64,000 nucleotides of DNA from Chryseobacterium sp. BGARF1 (GCF_001677955.1 NZ_LELA01000006.1:31442-95441), one strand, 5' to 3'; positions 8,827 to 18,402 are shown, counted from the first letter of the stretch. Notes: generated by a model not told the origin, from the letters alone. Program-made: numbers and translations.

Positions 8827-9558
8827 TTACTCAACACTTACAACAGCAGAAGTCTTATTCACCTGATCTTCAAAATATTTCTCTAAATCACGTAAAGTTT
8901 CAGGAGTCGTCTGAATATCCTGAACAACAATCCCTTTATTTACCACTACAATCCTGTTACAAACTTCTGTGGTATGCGCAAGATCGTGACTTGAGATCAA
9001 AAATGTAACTCCGTTTTCTTTAGCAAAATCACGGATCATATTTTTAAGCTTAATCTGTGTAGAAGGATCGAGGTTCGCAAAAGGCTCATCCAGAATAATG
9101 ATTTCCGGCTTACCAATCAAAGCTCCCACAATCCCTACTTTTTTCTGATTTCCTTTTGAAAGATCACGAACGTATTTTCCTGCATTTACGATCTCGCCAT
9201 TAAAAAGATCATGAAACTGCTTTAAAAACTCATCTACAGAAGCTTTATTCTGACCTCTCAATTCGCCAATGAAATAGAAATATTCTTCAGGAGTAAGATA
9301 TCCAATTAAAAAAGTCTCGTCGATAAAAGCAGAAACTTTATTTTTCCAGGCTTCAGATTCGTTTACTTTAATGTTCTCAACGCTTACAAACCCTGTTGTA
9401 GGCTGTATCAAATCAAGCATTAAGCTGAAAAGCGTTGTTTTTCCGGCTCCGTTGTTTCCAACTAAACCGAAAGTTTCGCCTTTTGTAATTTCAAGGTTTT
9501 CTATATTGAGAACGGTTGCTGTACCGTAAGTTTTCTTTAAATTTTGTATTGTAATCAT
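8827..9558 (-). CDS. ABC transporter ATP-binding protein
   Basis: ATPase subunit that should energise the membrane protein encoded just upstream. Start placed at 9558 (MITIQNL), giving 243 residues; a longer reading to 9606 would run into a dispersed hairpin repeat and has an unlikely N-terminus. Motifs in this numbering: Walker A GNNGAGKTT 34-42, signature LSKGNQ 133-138, Walker B ILDEP 155-159, switch H191 (SSHDL). The sequence is closest to the drug/bacteriocin/Nod-factor exporter group. The permease gene (9715-11178) lies 156 bases upstream on the same strand. Substrate unknown. Confidence 0.9.
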   Translation of the reverse strand: MITIQNLKKTYGTATVLNIENLEITKGETFGLVGNNGAGKTTLFSLMLDLIQPTTGFVSVENIKVNESEAWKNKVSAFIDETFLIGYLTPEEYFYFIGELRGQNKASVDEFLKQFHDLFNGEIVNAGKYVRDLSKGNQKKVGIVGALIGKPEIIILDEPFANLDPSTQIKLKNMIRDFAKENGVTFLISSHDLAHTTEVCNRIVVVNKGIVVQDIQTTPETLRDLEKYFEDQVNKTSAVVSVE

Positions 9559-9602
9559 GTTGTTGGGTGTTTGATGATGGGTGTTAATTAAATTTTCAAT
9601 TA

Positions 9603-9649
9603 CCATGGGTTTTCACCCACGGCTACTATTGTTTGACCTCTTCGAGGTC
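9603..9649. repeat. dispersed double-hairpin repeat
   Basis: Two adjacent palindromes: CCATGGGT / ACCCACGG (9603-9622) and GACCTC / GAGGTC (9635-9649). Non-coding and G/C-richer than its surroundings. It resembles small REP-like intergenic repeats common in this group, and it sits between the ABC ATPase and permease genes. Confidence 0.5.
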
Positions 9650-9714
9650 GCCCAAGTCTTATATTTAATTTTTTAAACTTGGCTCTTTTTACTTTTGCCT
9701 TGGCACATTAAAAA

Positions 9715-11178
9715 CTAATCTTTTTTGAAAGCTTCCAGCGTACTGTATTTCTCAGTTTTGTATTTTTTAATAATAATATCGAATATTTTTTCGCGGAAAA
9801 TAAATCCTAGAACTCCTAAAACAGCGACACTAATTACGGCAGTAGAAATATTGAAGAAATAATTCATCACATAAAAAACAGCCATTGGTAAAAGCATTTT
9901 AGGAACCATTAAAATAAATGCCTTGAAAGTGATCGTATTTTTTTGTCCGACCCTTTTTTCTTTTGAATTAAGATCAATAAGGTTTTTATTATACGCTCCC
10001 GATAAAAGGGTTAACTGAGAATTTACACCGATATTGTATAATCCTGCTGCAAAGAAGGCGAAATAAATATTCCATCCAAAATAGGAATAAAACAGAGCTA
10101 GAACAATAGAAATTGCCGTAACAATATTCATCAGCCACCATTTTGCTTTAAGATATTCTTTATAGGGAACGTTTTGGGTCATCATCAAAGGGTAATAAGC
10201 ACTGTCGAAAGCCGGAACTCTCTGCCCGAAAGCAAACTGAAAGCCTCCCGTTACAAAAAGCCCCATAAGCATCATCCATGCCGGACCTCTGTATATATCA
10301 TTCGTAAACATCAGCAAACCGTAAAATAGAAACATAAAACTTCCGATAAGAACGCCTTTTGTGACTTTATTACGTTTCAGCATTTTAATATCGTTATTGA
10401 TAAAAGTTCCGATGGCTCCGTATTTATTAAGGAAGGCAATATTTTCGGTTTTACCAATCTCTTTTTTGGCTTCAAGACCCTCATCCAGATAAAAGCTTTT
10501 TCGGATATAATTAAAGGTGATTTTCCAAAGACTGAAAAAGAGCATTACAGGCACTACCGCAAAGTAAGGTCTCTCGTAAAGAGCATAGAAAAACTTTTCT
10601 GAGTAAGATAAAACAGGAATAACTTGATAATAATTTAAAGCTGCAAAAACAGCAATTAGAACTCCAACCCCAATTGCGATATTTTCTTTATCATTAAATA
10701 AAAGATTGATGAAATTATTTAGGTAAAATAACGAAGAAATACCTATAAACCAAGTGAAGACGCCAAGAAAACCGTAACCATTGAAAGCCAAAATCCCGCA
10801 AAAGGTTACAATAAATATTGAGTTAAACCAACTCAGCGGCGTAAGAAATGTTTTAATTAAAGTATAATTGACAACGACTTTTTTAGGAATATTCAGCGTA
10901 AGAAAAGGCTTGATATTCTGCGTCGGAATCTGCTGAATCATATATTTAAAAACCAGATCGATCAACCAGCCAATAATCATGAAACGCGAAATAACCTTCA
11001 GCGGATTTTCCTTCATTTCTTCCTGTACATAGAAGTACGCAATAAAAGACATCATTGCAAGCCATAAAATGAAGAAGCAAATCCCGATAATTCTAAAGAT
11101 TTTCATGGCAAGATTGATCCCGACCGAAGATCCTCTAAAAAAACTTTTCCATTCCAGCTTCAAAAATCGTTTGAACAT
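9715..11178 (-). CDS. DUF5687-type ABC transporter permease
   Basis: 487-residue integral membrane protein with about 10-12 hydrophobic segments and a basic N-terminus (MFKRFLKLEWKSFFRGSS). The N-terminal pattern and length fit the DUF5687 family, recalled from Bacteroidetes genomes and usually encoded next to an ABC ATPase, as here. It probably forms the membrane channel for the ATPase at 8827-9558. Substrate and direction are unknown; the ATPase group suggests export. No signal peptide. The DUF number is from memory and unchecked. Confidence 0.75.
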   Translation of the reverse strand: MFKRFLKLEWKSFFRGSSVGINLAMKIFRIIGICFFILWLAMMSFIAYFYVQEEMKENPLKVISRFMIIGWLIDLVFKYMIQQIPTQNIKPFLTLNIPKKVVVNYTLIKTFLTPLSWFNSIFIVTFCGILAFNGYGFLGVFTWFIGISSLFYLNNFINLLFNDKENIAIGVGVLIAVFAALNYYQVIPVLSYSEKFFYALYERPYFAVVPVMLFFSLWKITFNYIRKSFYLDEGLEAKKEIGKTENIAFLNKYGAIGTFINNDIKMLKRNKVTKGVLIGSFMFLFYGLLMFTNDIYRGPAWMMLMGLFVTGGFQFAFGQRVPAFDSAYYPLMMTQNVPYKEYLKAKWWLMNIVTAISIVLALFYSYFGWNIYFAFFAAGLYNIGVNSQLTLLSGAYNKNLIDLNSKEKRVGQKNTITFKAFILMVPKMLLPMAVFYVMNYFFNISTAVISVAVLGVLGFIFREKIFDIIIKKYKTEKYSTLEAFKKD

Positions 11179-11288
11179 AGTTTACTTTTTAAATATTAGT
11201 AAAGAAAAGTTTAAAAATGTTACAGAATTTGTCACTAAATATGGGGATAATCAATACTTCCTATATTTTTTTTGATTCATTTGAAAGA

Positions 11289-11792
11289 TTATTCCAAAAT
11301 TTCCTTTATAAAAACCTCATCATGAAATCTCACTGTAAAACCTGAGCTTTCTTCATTTTTTTCTTTTACGGTTAATACATTTCCATTCAAATCAACTGAA
11401 GGACTTCTACCGAGTACACCTAAGTTTTCAAGCTCAAAGGTTTTGGTATTGATTACCACTAACTGACTGCGGTGTTTATCTGCATACATTACGATTAAAA
11501 AATTCTCACAGAACTCAATAAACATGCAACCTCCATAAGAAAACCCCATCGAATTCACAGGAACTTTCCATTCGAGAATAAAGTTGCTGTTGATTTTCAA
11601 TTTTAGAATATCAAAACCTACGTCATTATCTTCATACCAAGCAAACATTTCGTTTCGAAAAGCAATATTGTACTCGGAAACAACGTGCTCTGCTCCGAAA
11701 ATATTTTTCCAGACAATTTCATCATCTTTAAATTCTCCTTCTTTAAAATCTATTTCTTCGTAGATTAATTTTAAAAGCTCTTTTTTATCCAT
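11289..11792 (-). CDS. conserved protein of unknown function
   Basis: About 168 residues from the preferred start at 11792 (MDKKELLKL); a start at 11837 would add 15 residues that look non-coding. No signal peptide or membrane segment. The middle has alternating beta-strand patterns (FILEWKVPV, MFIEFCENFLIVMYAD, LVVINTKTFELENLG) like a small beta-propeller or immunity-type protein. It stands alone between the ABC permease and the M1 peptidase. Function not recognised. Confidence 0.6.
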   Translation of the reverse strand: MDKKELLKLIYEEIDFKEGEFKDDEIVWKNIFGAEHVVSEYNIAFRNEMFAWYEDNDVGFDILKLKINSNFILEWKVPVNSMGFSYGGCMFIEFCENFLIVMYADKHRSQLVVINTKTFELENLGVLGRSPSVDLNGNVLTVKEKNEESSGFTVRFHDEVFIKEILE

Positions 11793-11845
11793 TTTAAATG
11801 AAAGTTTATTTTTAATACTCTCAAATATAAACATCAAAAGAGAAA

Positions 11846-11874
11846 AATCCCCAAAGAAAAACTCTTCGGGGATT
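11846..11874 (-). terminator. terminator of the M1 peptidase gene
   Basis: Twelve-base stem (11846-11857 with 11863-11874, one mismatch) containing AATCCCC / GGGGATT, then a T-run on the minus strand. Confidence 0.85.
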
Positions 11875-11895
11875 ATTATTTATTTAAACTAAAAG

Positions 11896-13737
11896 CTATT
11901 TCACTTCAACAAAATTATCTTCAGGATTCACATCCGCAAGTCTATGGCTGAAATCTATTCCTAAAACTCTCAATTGAGATTTGTTGTATGGAACTGTGAA
12001 TGTATATTCTTTCTGCGTCCAAGGCCAGTATTTCAAAGTGGTAAACTCACCGAATGCGTCTTTGGTTTTCCAGGTATGCGTCATGTTTAATGGGATTTGA
12101 TAATTAACCATTTTATTGTCGGCAGTAATTACGCTAAAATCAATCGGCATAGGAACCTGACTGTTATTAACTAAAGTTATCGTTGTAGAGGTATTTCCGT
12201 ATTGTACGTCTTTAATTCCGTAATCGATGGTTTTTGTTGTATTGATCCAATAATGATGAAACCATTTCAAATCCATGCCTGAAACTTTCTGTGCAATGTG
12301 AAGGAAATCTCTGTCGGTAGGATGTTTCATGCTCCATTCTTTGAAATATTCAGTCATAATTTTAGACAAATTTTCTTCTCCAACGATATAGCCCAACTGT
12401 ACCAAATACAATTCACCTTTCACATATGTTGCGTAAGAGTATGCTGTACCATTATCGTGATGATCGCCCAACCAAACAGCAGGTTCTTCAATTCCTTTTT
12501 TAAGAAATTTTCTGTAGGCTTCAATTTTATCAACGAAAGCATTGGGTTGTTTATCTTTTCGTGGGAAAAGCTGATGCATTACGTAACTTTCAGCATAGCT
12601 TGTAAAGCCTTCATCCATCCACGGTCTTACAGGTTCGTTGGTTGCCAACATTTGCTGATACCAAGAGTGAGAGCCTTCGTGAGCCATTAATCCCATCAAA
12701 TCTTCAATGTTTTTTGCTTCACCCAAAATCATGGTACACATTCCATATTCCATTCCGCCATCACCACCTTGAATGAAAGCGTAAGAAGGATAAGCGTATT
12801 TCCCGAATTTAGAATTCATGATCTGGAAATATTTGGTAACATAAGGCTTTGCTTCACCCCAAGCCTTCGTTTTCTCATTTTTCAGATACACGAAATATAC
12901 TTTCGGACCTTGAGGAACATCAAAACTTTCTACCGAATAATCTTTATCTGCAGCCCAAGCAAAATCGAGCATATTTTTGGCAGCCCATTTCCAGGTTGCT
13001 TTATTTTGATCAGCTTTAATTTGTGCTGACGCATCATACCCTTTTACTTCTTTTGGATTTAAAAGCGTTCCTCCAGCTCCCACAACATAATCTTTATTAA
13101 TTTTGATCGTCACATCAAAATCTGCAAACGGGGCGTGAAATTCTCTACCCACATAGTCGAAAGTTGCCCAACCGTCATAATCGTATTCTGCAATTTTAGG
13201 ATACCATTGCGTCATTGTCATATCAACACCTTCCTTATTATCTCTTCCTGCTCTCCTGATTTGCTGAGGAATCACCGCATCCCATTCCATTGTGAAAGTT
13301 GTTTTTGAATGTGCTTTCATCGGTTTATCCAGATATACTTTCATTACAGTTTCCTGGATTTCAAACTTCAGATTTTTTCCGTTTTGTTTGATCCAGTGAA
13401 TATTTTGTGCCCCTTCCTGATCTTTCGGAATGGATGCTAACCTTGAAACACCATCTTTCTGCAATCTGGAATCACCGTTTTTCCCCTGGTTTGCCACTCT
13501 CTGATCCATCATAGAATTAGGCTTAAAAGTATTCCAATATAAATGGAAATACACAACGTTGAGTTCGTCGGGCGAGTTGTTGCGGTATTTTAAAGTTTGA
13601 GTTCCCTGATAAGTAAATTGTTCTGCATTGACGTCGATATCCATTTTATATTGTGCAGCCTGCTGGTAATAGGCTTTTTGCTGAGCCTGAAACTGCGAAA
13701 TAACAAACGCAAAAAGGATGATAAACGATTTTCTCAT
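11896..13737 (-). CDS. M1-family zinc metallopeptidase, exported
   Basis: Aminopeptidase-type enzyme, 613 residues with a signal peptide of about 19 residues (ends SQFQAQ). Zinc site HEGSH at 353-357 with the third ligand E376 in WMDEGFTSYAE, 19 residues after E354 and 23 after the first His, as in M1 enzymes. The substrate-recognition motif reads GGMEYGM (327-333) in place of the usual GAMEN. The C-terminal part is beta-rich. Probably periplasmic or outer-surface, for peptide breakdown. Monocistronic with its own terminator; no linked transporter. Confidence 0.92.
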   Translation of the reverse strand: MRKSFIILFAFVISQFQAQQKAYYQQAAQYKMDIDVNAEQFTYQGTQTLKYRNNSPDELNVVYFHLYWNTFKPNSMMDQRVANQGKNGDSRLQKDGVSRLASIPKDQEGAQNIHWIKQNGKNLKFEIQETVMKVYLDKPMKAHSKTTFTMEWDAVIPQQIRRAGRDNKEGVDMTMTQWYPKIAEYDYDGWATFDYVGREFHAPFADFDVTIKINKDYVVGAGGTLLNPKEVKGYDASAQIKADQNKATWKWAAKNMLDFAWAADKDYSVESFDVPQGPKVYFVYLKNEKTKAWGEAKPYVTKYFQIMNSKFGKYAYPSYAFIQGGDGGMEYGMCTMILGEAKNIEDLMGLMAHEGSHSWYQQMLATNEPVRPWMDEGFTSYAESYVMHQLFPRKDKQPNAFVDKIEAYRKFLKKGIEEPAVWLGDHHDNGTAYSYATYVKGELYLVQLGYIVGEENLSKIMTEYFKEWSMKHPTDRDFLHIAQKVSGMDLKWFHHYWINTTKTIDYGIKDVQYGNTSTTITLVNNSQVPMPIDFSVITADNKMVNYQIPLNMTHTWKTKDAFGEFTTLKYWPWTQKEYTFTVPYNKSQLRVLGIDFSHRLADVNPEDNFVEVK

Positions 13738-13932
13738 TGATAAATTTTATTTCTTTAAAGGTAAGTAAATTTTGAAAGAGGCTCAAATGTGACTATTTCA
13801 GCTCATTAATTCTTTTGATTATTTAATAAGGAGAATGTTAAAATTTTTTATTGCATATTTTGACGAAAAGAATAATTTTTTGAAGAGCGTCCCACAGATT
13901 TTCACAGATGATTGTGTATACTTTTTTCAACA

Positions 13933-13965
13933 AGCCTTGTCAAGGTTTTAAACCTTGACAAGGCT
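13933..13965. repeat. 33-base perfect palindrome
   Basis: Arms of 16 bases (13933-13948, 13950-13965) around one T; the core is CCTTGTCAAGG / CCTTGACAAGG. No T-run follows on either strand, so a terminator is less likely than a dispersed palindromic repeat. It sits in the 298-base spacer 13738-14035, next to a stretch (13890-13910) beginning CCCACAG that resembles one at 33954-33989. Confidence 0.6.
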
Positions 13966-13991
13966 AATAATGATACAGGGGAGAAAAAGCA

Positions 13992-14021
13992 AAACCTCAA
14001 ATGCAAAAACATTTGAGGTTT
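13992..14021 (-). terminator. terminator of the nucleosidase-like gene
   Basis: Arms AAACCTCAAATG (13992-14003) and CATTTGAGGTTT (14010-14021) with a six-base loop; T-rich on the minus strand. Perfect 12-base stem. Confidence 0.85.
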
Positions 14022-14035
14022 ATATTTAAATTAAA

Positions 14036-15727
14036 TTATTTCTTTACAGAAACTTCTTTCTTTCCGCTTTGTAAAATCTTTTCAAGGATTCTTAAAGTAA
14101 TCAGATAGGTTGGTTTCACTCCCGTCAATCCCAAACCACCAGAAGAAAGTGTAGCTCCTGTTTCCAAAGGATTATCTGAAGCATAATAAGCATAACTAAC
14201 AAAAAGATCCGGTGCAATGTGATGTCTGATTTTTGATGCCACTTGAATTGCTTTCTGATAATGAGCACCTTCCATTTCAAGACCAATTGCCTTCCATGAA
14301 GTATTCATAAAATACTGAAGAATATCTCTGTTTTGAAGGGATGTTCCCAAAACCGTAATCATTGGCCCTTCAAAAGCTTTTAATTCATCATCTTTAAAAT
14401 CTTCTAATTTCAAAGCATTTTCAAATGGATAATTATCTGCCGTTCCTTCAAAAATATGAGAAGTAGGAATCATAATATCTCCTTTTCCACCTTCAAGAAT
14501 TCCTGCTTTCCCCATGATAGAAACTGATTTCACTTTCATCATATAAACCTCACCCTTTTGCTCGAAAGGTCTCAGTAATTCATCCATTACTTCAAAAGCC
14601 TGCTCACCAAATGCATAATCGAAAACCATGATAACATCATCTCCTGTAAATTTCACATCATTAAAAGGAGTGTTTTTTAAATCTACTTTGCTTAAATCGA
14701 TAATCTGAACATCGATATTACTTCCGCTTTTGTCATGAATATGAATTAAACCTTCTTCTAAAGCATATTTTGAAACTTTATCGCGAAGCTCTTTTTTGTC
14801 TGAGATATCACCATACAGTTTGTAATCAACTTCTTTGGCATGTTTTTTCTTTAAAGCATCATTTCCGTACAGCATATTTTTTACAGAATGCATGTTTGCC
14901 GAAATAATGTGTAGCGGACGCATGTGAAGATCATTTTCAAACAAAACTTCTTTTACTTTATTGGCCCATTTTTCACCAAAATAGTGATGCCCTACTCTTT
15001 CTTTAAGAATAGCACTAAAATAGATCTCTCTTTCTCTGCTCTGTTTAGCATCTTCAAGACTCACTTTTCCTAAATGGTAAATAATCTTGAATAATCTGTC
15101 TGGATTTTCGTCATCGCCAAAAGTATTATAAGCATTTAAAGTTTCATCAAAAGTTCTTCCTATTAAAGAAGAAAGATGGATTAATGCCACTTCTTTTTCT
15201 CTTCTGCTGAATTTCTTCTCCCCTTTTACCACTTCTTCGATGATTTTGAAAGCTCTTGTCGGCTTCCAATTCTCATCCTGAATAAATGCGAGGTTACGAA
15301 TTTTATCTGCTTCTATAAATAAGAATGTTAAATGCGTAAGAATATCATAAATCTCTGAACGACCCAAAAGAACTTCAATATTCATTTGGTGCTCATCGAT
15401 ACGGTAACAGTTTCTTCTTCTCTTCTTAGGTACAATCGGCTCGAAACTTCCTTTATCAAAACCTTCATCTGAGGTAAGATGAATGAAAGCACACTCTTCA
15501 ATACCCTCTGGAAGTCTGTCTAAAACATACATCAAACCATCTAGTTCCAACTTGCTTGGAATGCTCATGGTACCGTAAATTTCCGGATTGATCGTCTTCA
15601 ACAAACTTCTAATGCTCTCTCCAGAAACTCCACTTGGCTTGAAAAAACCTCTATAAAACAGGTGTCTCATAGATATGTATAGTCTTTCAATTGCCTCGGT
15701 AGTTTCTCTTGCTCTAGAATTTGTCAT
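14036..15727 (-). CDS. conserved Bacteroidetes protein (DUF6909-like) with nucleosidase-like C-terminus
   Basis: 563 residues, no signal peptide, no membrane segment. I recall this sequence type as DUF6909 (unchecked). The first 300 residues are helical with no recognised fold. About residues 360-550 carry features of the purine nucleoside phosphorylase/AMP nucleosidase fold: MGKAGIL then GDIMIPT (416-422), EMEGAHY (484-490, like the catalytic EMEG of MTA/SAH nucleosidase), and YYASDNPLETG (about 514-524), close to the SDKPLHGE segment of AMP nucleosidase. It may therefore bind or cleave a nucleoside or nucleotide. Monocistronic. The family-level reading is solid; the activity is inference. 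Confidence 0.7.
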   Translation of the reverse strand: MTNSRARETTEAIERLYISMRHLFYRGFFKPSGVSGESIRSLLKTINPEIYGTMSIPSKLELDGLMYVLDRLPEGIEECAFIHLTSDEGFDKGSFEPIVPKKRRRNCYRIDEHQMNIEVLLGRSEIYDILTHLTFLFIEADKIRNLAFIQDENWKPTRAFKIIEEVVKGEKKFSRREKEVALIHLSSLIGRTFDETLNAYNTFGDDENPDRLFKIIYHLGKVSLEDAKQSREREIYFSAILKERVGHHYFGEKWANKVKEVLFENDLHMRPLHIISANMHSVKNMLYGNDALKKKHAKEVDYKLYGDISDKKELRDKVSKYALEEGLIHIHDKSGSNIDVQIIDLSKVDLKNTPFNDVKFTGDDVIMVFDYAFGEQAFEVMDELLRPFEQKGEVYMMKVKSVSIMGKAGILEGGKGDIMIPTSHIFEGTADNYPFENALKLEDFKDDELKAFEGPMITVLGTSLQNRDILQYFMNTSWKAIGLEMEGAHYQKAIQVASKIRHHIAPDLFVSYAYYASDNPLETGATLSSGGLGLTGVKPTYLITLRILEKILQSGKKEVSVKK

Positions 15728-15812
15728 ATATTAAATTTTTTATAAAAAGTCTTTCAAGTTACGAAAAATATATTTAATAGTAGATTTTACCTGATTTCAA
15801 TAACTTAATTTT

Positions 15813-15841
15813 TTAATCTAAAAACCTAGGTTAATGATTAA
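15813..15841. promoter_or_regulatory. nested palindromes upstream of the nucleosidase-like gene
   Basis: TTAATC (15813-15818) and GATTAA (15836-15841) enclose the palindrome AACCTAGGTT (15823-15832), 86-115 bases before the start of the gene at 15727. Possible operator. No promoter match was found beside it. Confidence 0.25.
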
Positions 15842-15918
15842 AGTTTTTAAAATTAACATTAATACTGGGTACTAAAAAGGAATTTAGAATAAGTTTTCTT
15901 CATATTAGAGATAATAAT

Positions 15919-18402
15919 TTAATCTATTATTTCCAGCTTTTTCACTTCTTCCTTCACTTTATTAAAAGTAACATTTTCTACAATTTTCATCAATTTTCTA
16001 TTCATATACAGTTGTAAAGTATAAGTATTGTTTTGAGCTGGTGTAATCAAAATTCCATCTTTTGGCTTTCCTGTAGAATCAATTTGAACTCCTGTAAGAA
16101 TTAGATTTTCGTCGGTTTCCTCTATAAATTTGTTGTTTATGAATTTATCTGCAAGATTATTAAATACTTCTTGAACTGTTGGAAAGTCAGCAATAACAGC
16201 ATAAACTTTATAAAACAATTCTATTCCTTCGCTCGGCTCGATTGGCTCGTCTTGCACATTAACTTTTTTAGAAATAATCTTATCATTATCCTCATAATAA
16301 AGAGTTACCGTTTCACTGTATTTCGATTCCAGATAATTTTTTATTGTATCATCAATCACTTTACCATCGATGGAAAGCTTTTTATCGAATCCGTTTTTTG
16401 AAATATCAATTGTAATCACCGCAGATTTCTTACCCTGCATATCAATAATTTCAATATTATTATTTTTCAGTTCAAAATGAATCCTGTTAAAATAATGCAT
16501 CGCAAACAAATCCCAATCGAAACTTTTCAAAATACCGTTTTTCCAATATCTTGAGACAAATTGCTTTTCATTCAGCTTATATTCTACACCATCGAAAATC
16601 TTTCCATTTTTATAGGTTGATTTGATATCATACAATTGATGTCTGTAATTATCCATATTTTTCAGATAATCATTAGAATATTGAAATTTCCGAATTCCGT
16701 CTTCCAAATAATCAACCTGCTTAAATTCACGATTATCTTCAGTTTCAAAATATCCCGAAAAAGGTTTTTCATTTTTATAAATACCTTCATAAAATTCCTG
16801 CGGTTTTTCAGCAATAGTAAAAGAATAGTCTTTGATTTTTGCTAAAATTCCATTCTCGTAGATTTTTTGTTTTTGAATTCTGTCCTTATTATAAGAGTCT
16901 TCAAAAAAAGTTTCATCGGCAATTTTTCCATTTTTGTAAACTGAAGTTTTTCCTTCACCTACTAAAGTTCCGCTGTAAGGCTCATCGTTTTTATACTCTA
17001 AAGTTCCTACAATTTTCCCGTCATCATAAAAAGTGGTCATTCCATTCTGCTTTTCATCTTTAATGGTATACGTTTTTTCTAAATTATCCAATCTGTAACC
17101 AAAAACTTTCTGCAATCCGGTCTTTTTGAAATTTTCTACATTAATCAATTCAAAATCATCGGATCGGTCATTTAATTCTACAACAAAAGTCCCGTTGAAA
17201 GGTTTTCCGTTTTTATAAATTCCTTTGGCAACAATGTGTTTTTCTTCATCAGCAGCAATTGCCTCGCCTTCTTTCACACCATTACTGTAATTTAAGTTAA
17301 CAGTAAGCTCGTCCATTTTTTCATCAAAATTACCCTGAAAAGGCTCATTTTCTTTATAGATTCTTTTGTTTTTCAAATTCCCATCATTAGAATAAAGCAC
17401 TTCGTCTCCATTTTTTATACCATCCTGATACATTGTTTCAGATGAAACTTTACCATTTGGAAAATAGGAAATTATCATTCCTGATCTGCTGCCATTGATA
17501 TATTTAGCTTTCTCTTTAAGCCCTGTTGCAAAATTATTCTTGAGATAATATTGATATTCTACTCCGTTTACAAAACCGTTTACATATTGATTAAAATCAA
17601 TTTCATTTAAGACCTGAATTAATTTCCCTGATTGATCATAATCTTTTTGCCCAATGAGTTTAAAATCATACGAACCGATTTCATAAACTATTTCCTGGGC
17701 AAGTTGTTTCGAATCTTTCCAAAATATTTTTTCAGTGATAGTCTTTCTGTTTTTGGATTTTTTCGAAGAGTTTCTTTCATCATCGATTGGAGCTAAAAGC
17801 TCTACTGTTTGAGGTTCAATCCCTACAGTCGTTGACAAAGGTGGCGGTGGCGGAACAATAGAATCTTCAATTCTGCTTTGTGATTCTTCACCTCTCGTAT
17901 TATAGTCGTAATCATCACTATTTTTTGCTTTTTCAAAGCTTCCGTTTGTAGGTTTTCCTTTTGTATAAATTCCCTTCATTAAAATCGCTCCATCAGTACC
18001 GTAAATTATAGTTTCGCCATCTTTCACACCATTCTTATACTGAACTTTTTTCCTGAGCTTACCATTTGGATGATAATATAATAAGGTAAGGTTCTTTGTA
18101 TCATTTCTGTATTGCCTGAAATCATTATCATTTCCATATTCATCATACCAGACAATATCTCCAACGTATGCATTTTCATCTTTTTTAAAAACATAGCCTT
18201 CAAACTGCGGAGTTCCATCGATATAAAAATCCTGGAGCAAAATCAATTCACCCAATTCCTTCATTGGTATTAGTCTATAATAAGAAGCGTTTGACTTTGA
18301 CGTTACTTTCCATTCTTTGTCATAATAAACAGATTCTGGCTTTTGAGAAAATAGTATTTGGGAAAATAAAAAAGCTGTAATAAGAACAATTCTTTTAATC
18401 AT
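15919..18402 (-). CDS. exported YwqK/MORN-repeat protein
   Basis: 827 residues with a signal peptide of about 19 residues (ends ILFSQ). From about 45 to 640 it consists of many copies of a 20-25-residue unit of the type Y.NG(K/I)..(G)E...Y..DG, the YwqK/MORN-like beta-hairpin repeat. A proline run (PPPPP) and charged linker occur near 185-215. The last 180 residues are a non-repeat alpha/beta region. In this phylum such proteins are often called antitoxin component YwqK, but there is no toxin gene beside it. More likely a surface or periplasmic scaffold. -7 box TATTTTTG at 18419-18426. Confidence 0.8.
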   Translation of the reverse strand: MIKRIVLITAFLFSQILFSQKPESVYYDKEWKVTSKSNASYYRLIPMKELGELILLQDFYIDGTPQFEGYVFKKDENAYVGDIVWYDEYGNDNDFRQYRNDTKNLTLLYYHPNGKLRKKVQYKNGVKDGETIIYGTDGAILMKGIYTKGKPTNGSFEKAKNSDDYDYNTRGEESQSRIEDSIVPPPPPLSTTVGIEPQTVELLAPIDDERNSSKKSKNRKTITEKIFWKDSKQLAQEIVYEIGSYDFKLIGQKDYDQSGKLIQVLNEIDFNQYVNGFVNGVEYQYYLKNNFATGLKEKAKYINGSRSGMIISYFPNGKVSSETMYQDGIKNGDEVLYSNDGNLKNKRIYKENEPFQGNFDEKMDELTVNLNYSNGVKEGEAIAADEEKHIVAKGIYKNGKPFNGTFVVELNDRSDDFELINVENFKKTGLQKVFGYRLDNLEKTYTIKDEKQNGMTTFYDDGKIVGTLEYKNDEPYSGTLVGEGKTSVYKNGKIADETFFEDSYNKDRIQKQKIYENGILAKIKDYSFTIAEKPQEFYEGIYKNEKPFSGYFETEDNREFKQVDYLEDGIRKFQYSNDYLKNMDNYRHQLYDIKSTYKNGKIFDGVEYKLNEKQFVSRYWKNGILKSFDWDLFAMHYFNRIHFELKNNNIEIIDMQGKKSAVITIDISKNGFDKKLSIDGKVIDDTIKNYLESKYSETVTLYYEDNDKIISKKVNVQDEPIEPSEGIELFYKVYAVIADFPTVQEVFNNLADKFINNKFIEETDENLILTGVQIDSTGKPKDGILITPAQNNTYTLQLYMNRKLMKIVENVTFNKVKEEVKKLEIID

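Noticed and set aside
11069..11275. 68-codon frame at the permease 5' end
   Set aside because: Mostly antisense to the permease, non-coding composition in the rest.
13933..13965. Terminator of the M1 peptidase or its neighbour
   Set aside because: No T-run beside the palindrome, and both neighbouring genes already have good terminators or face away.
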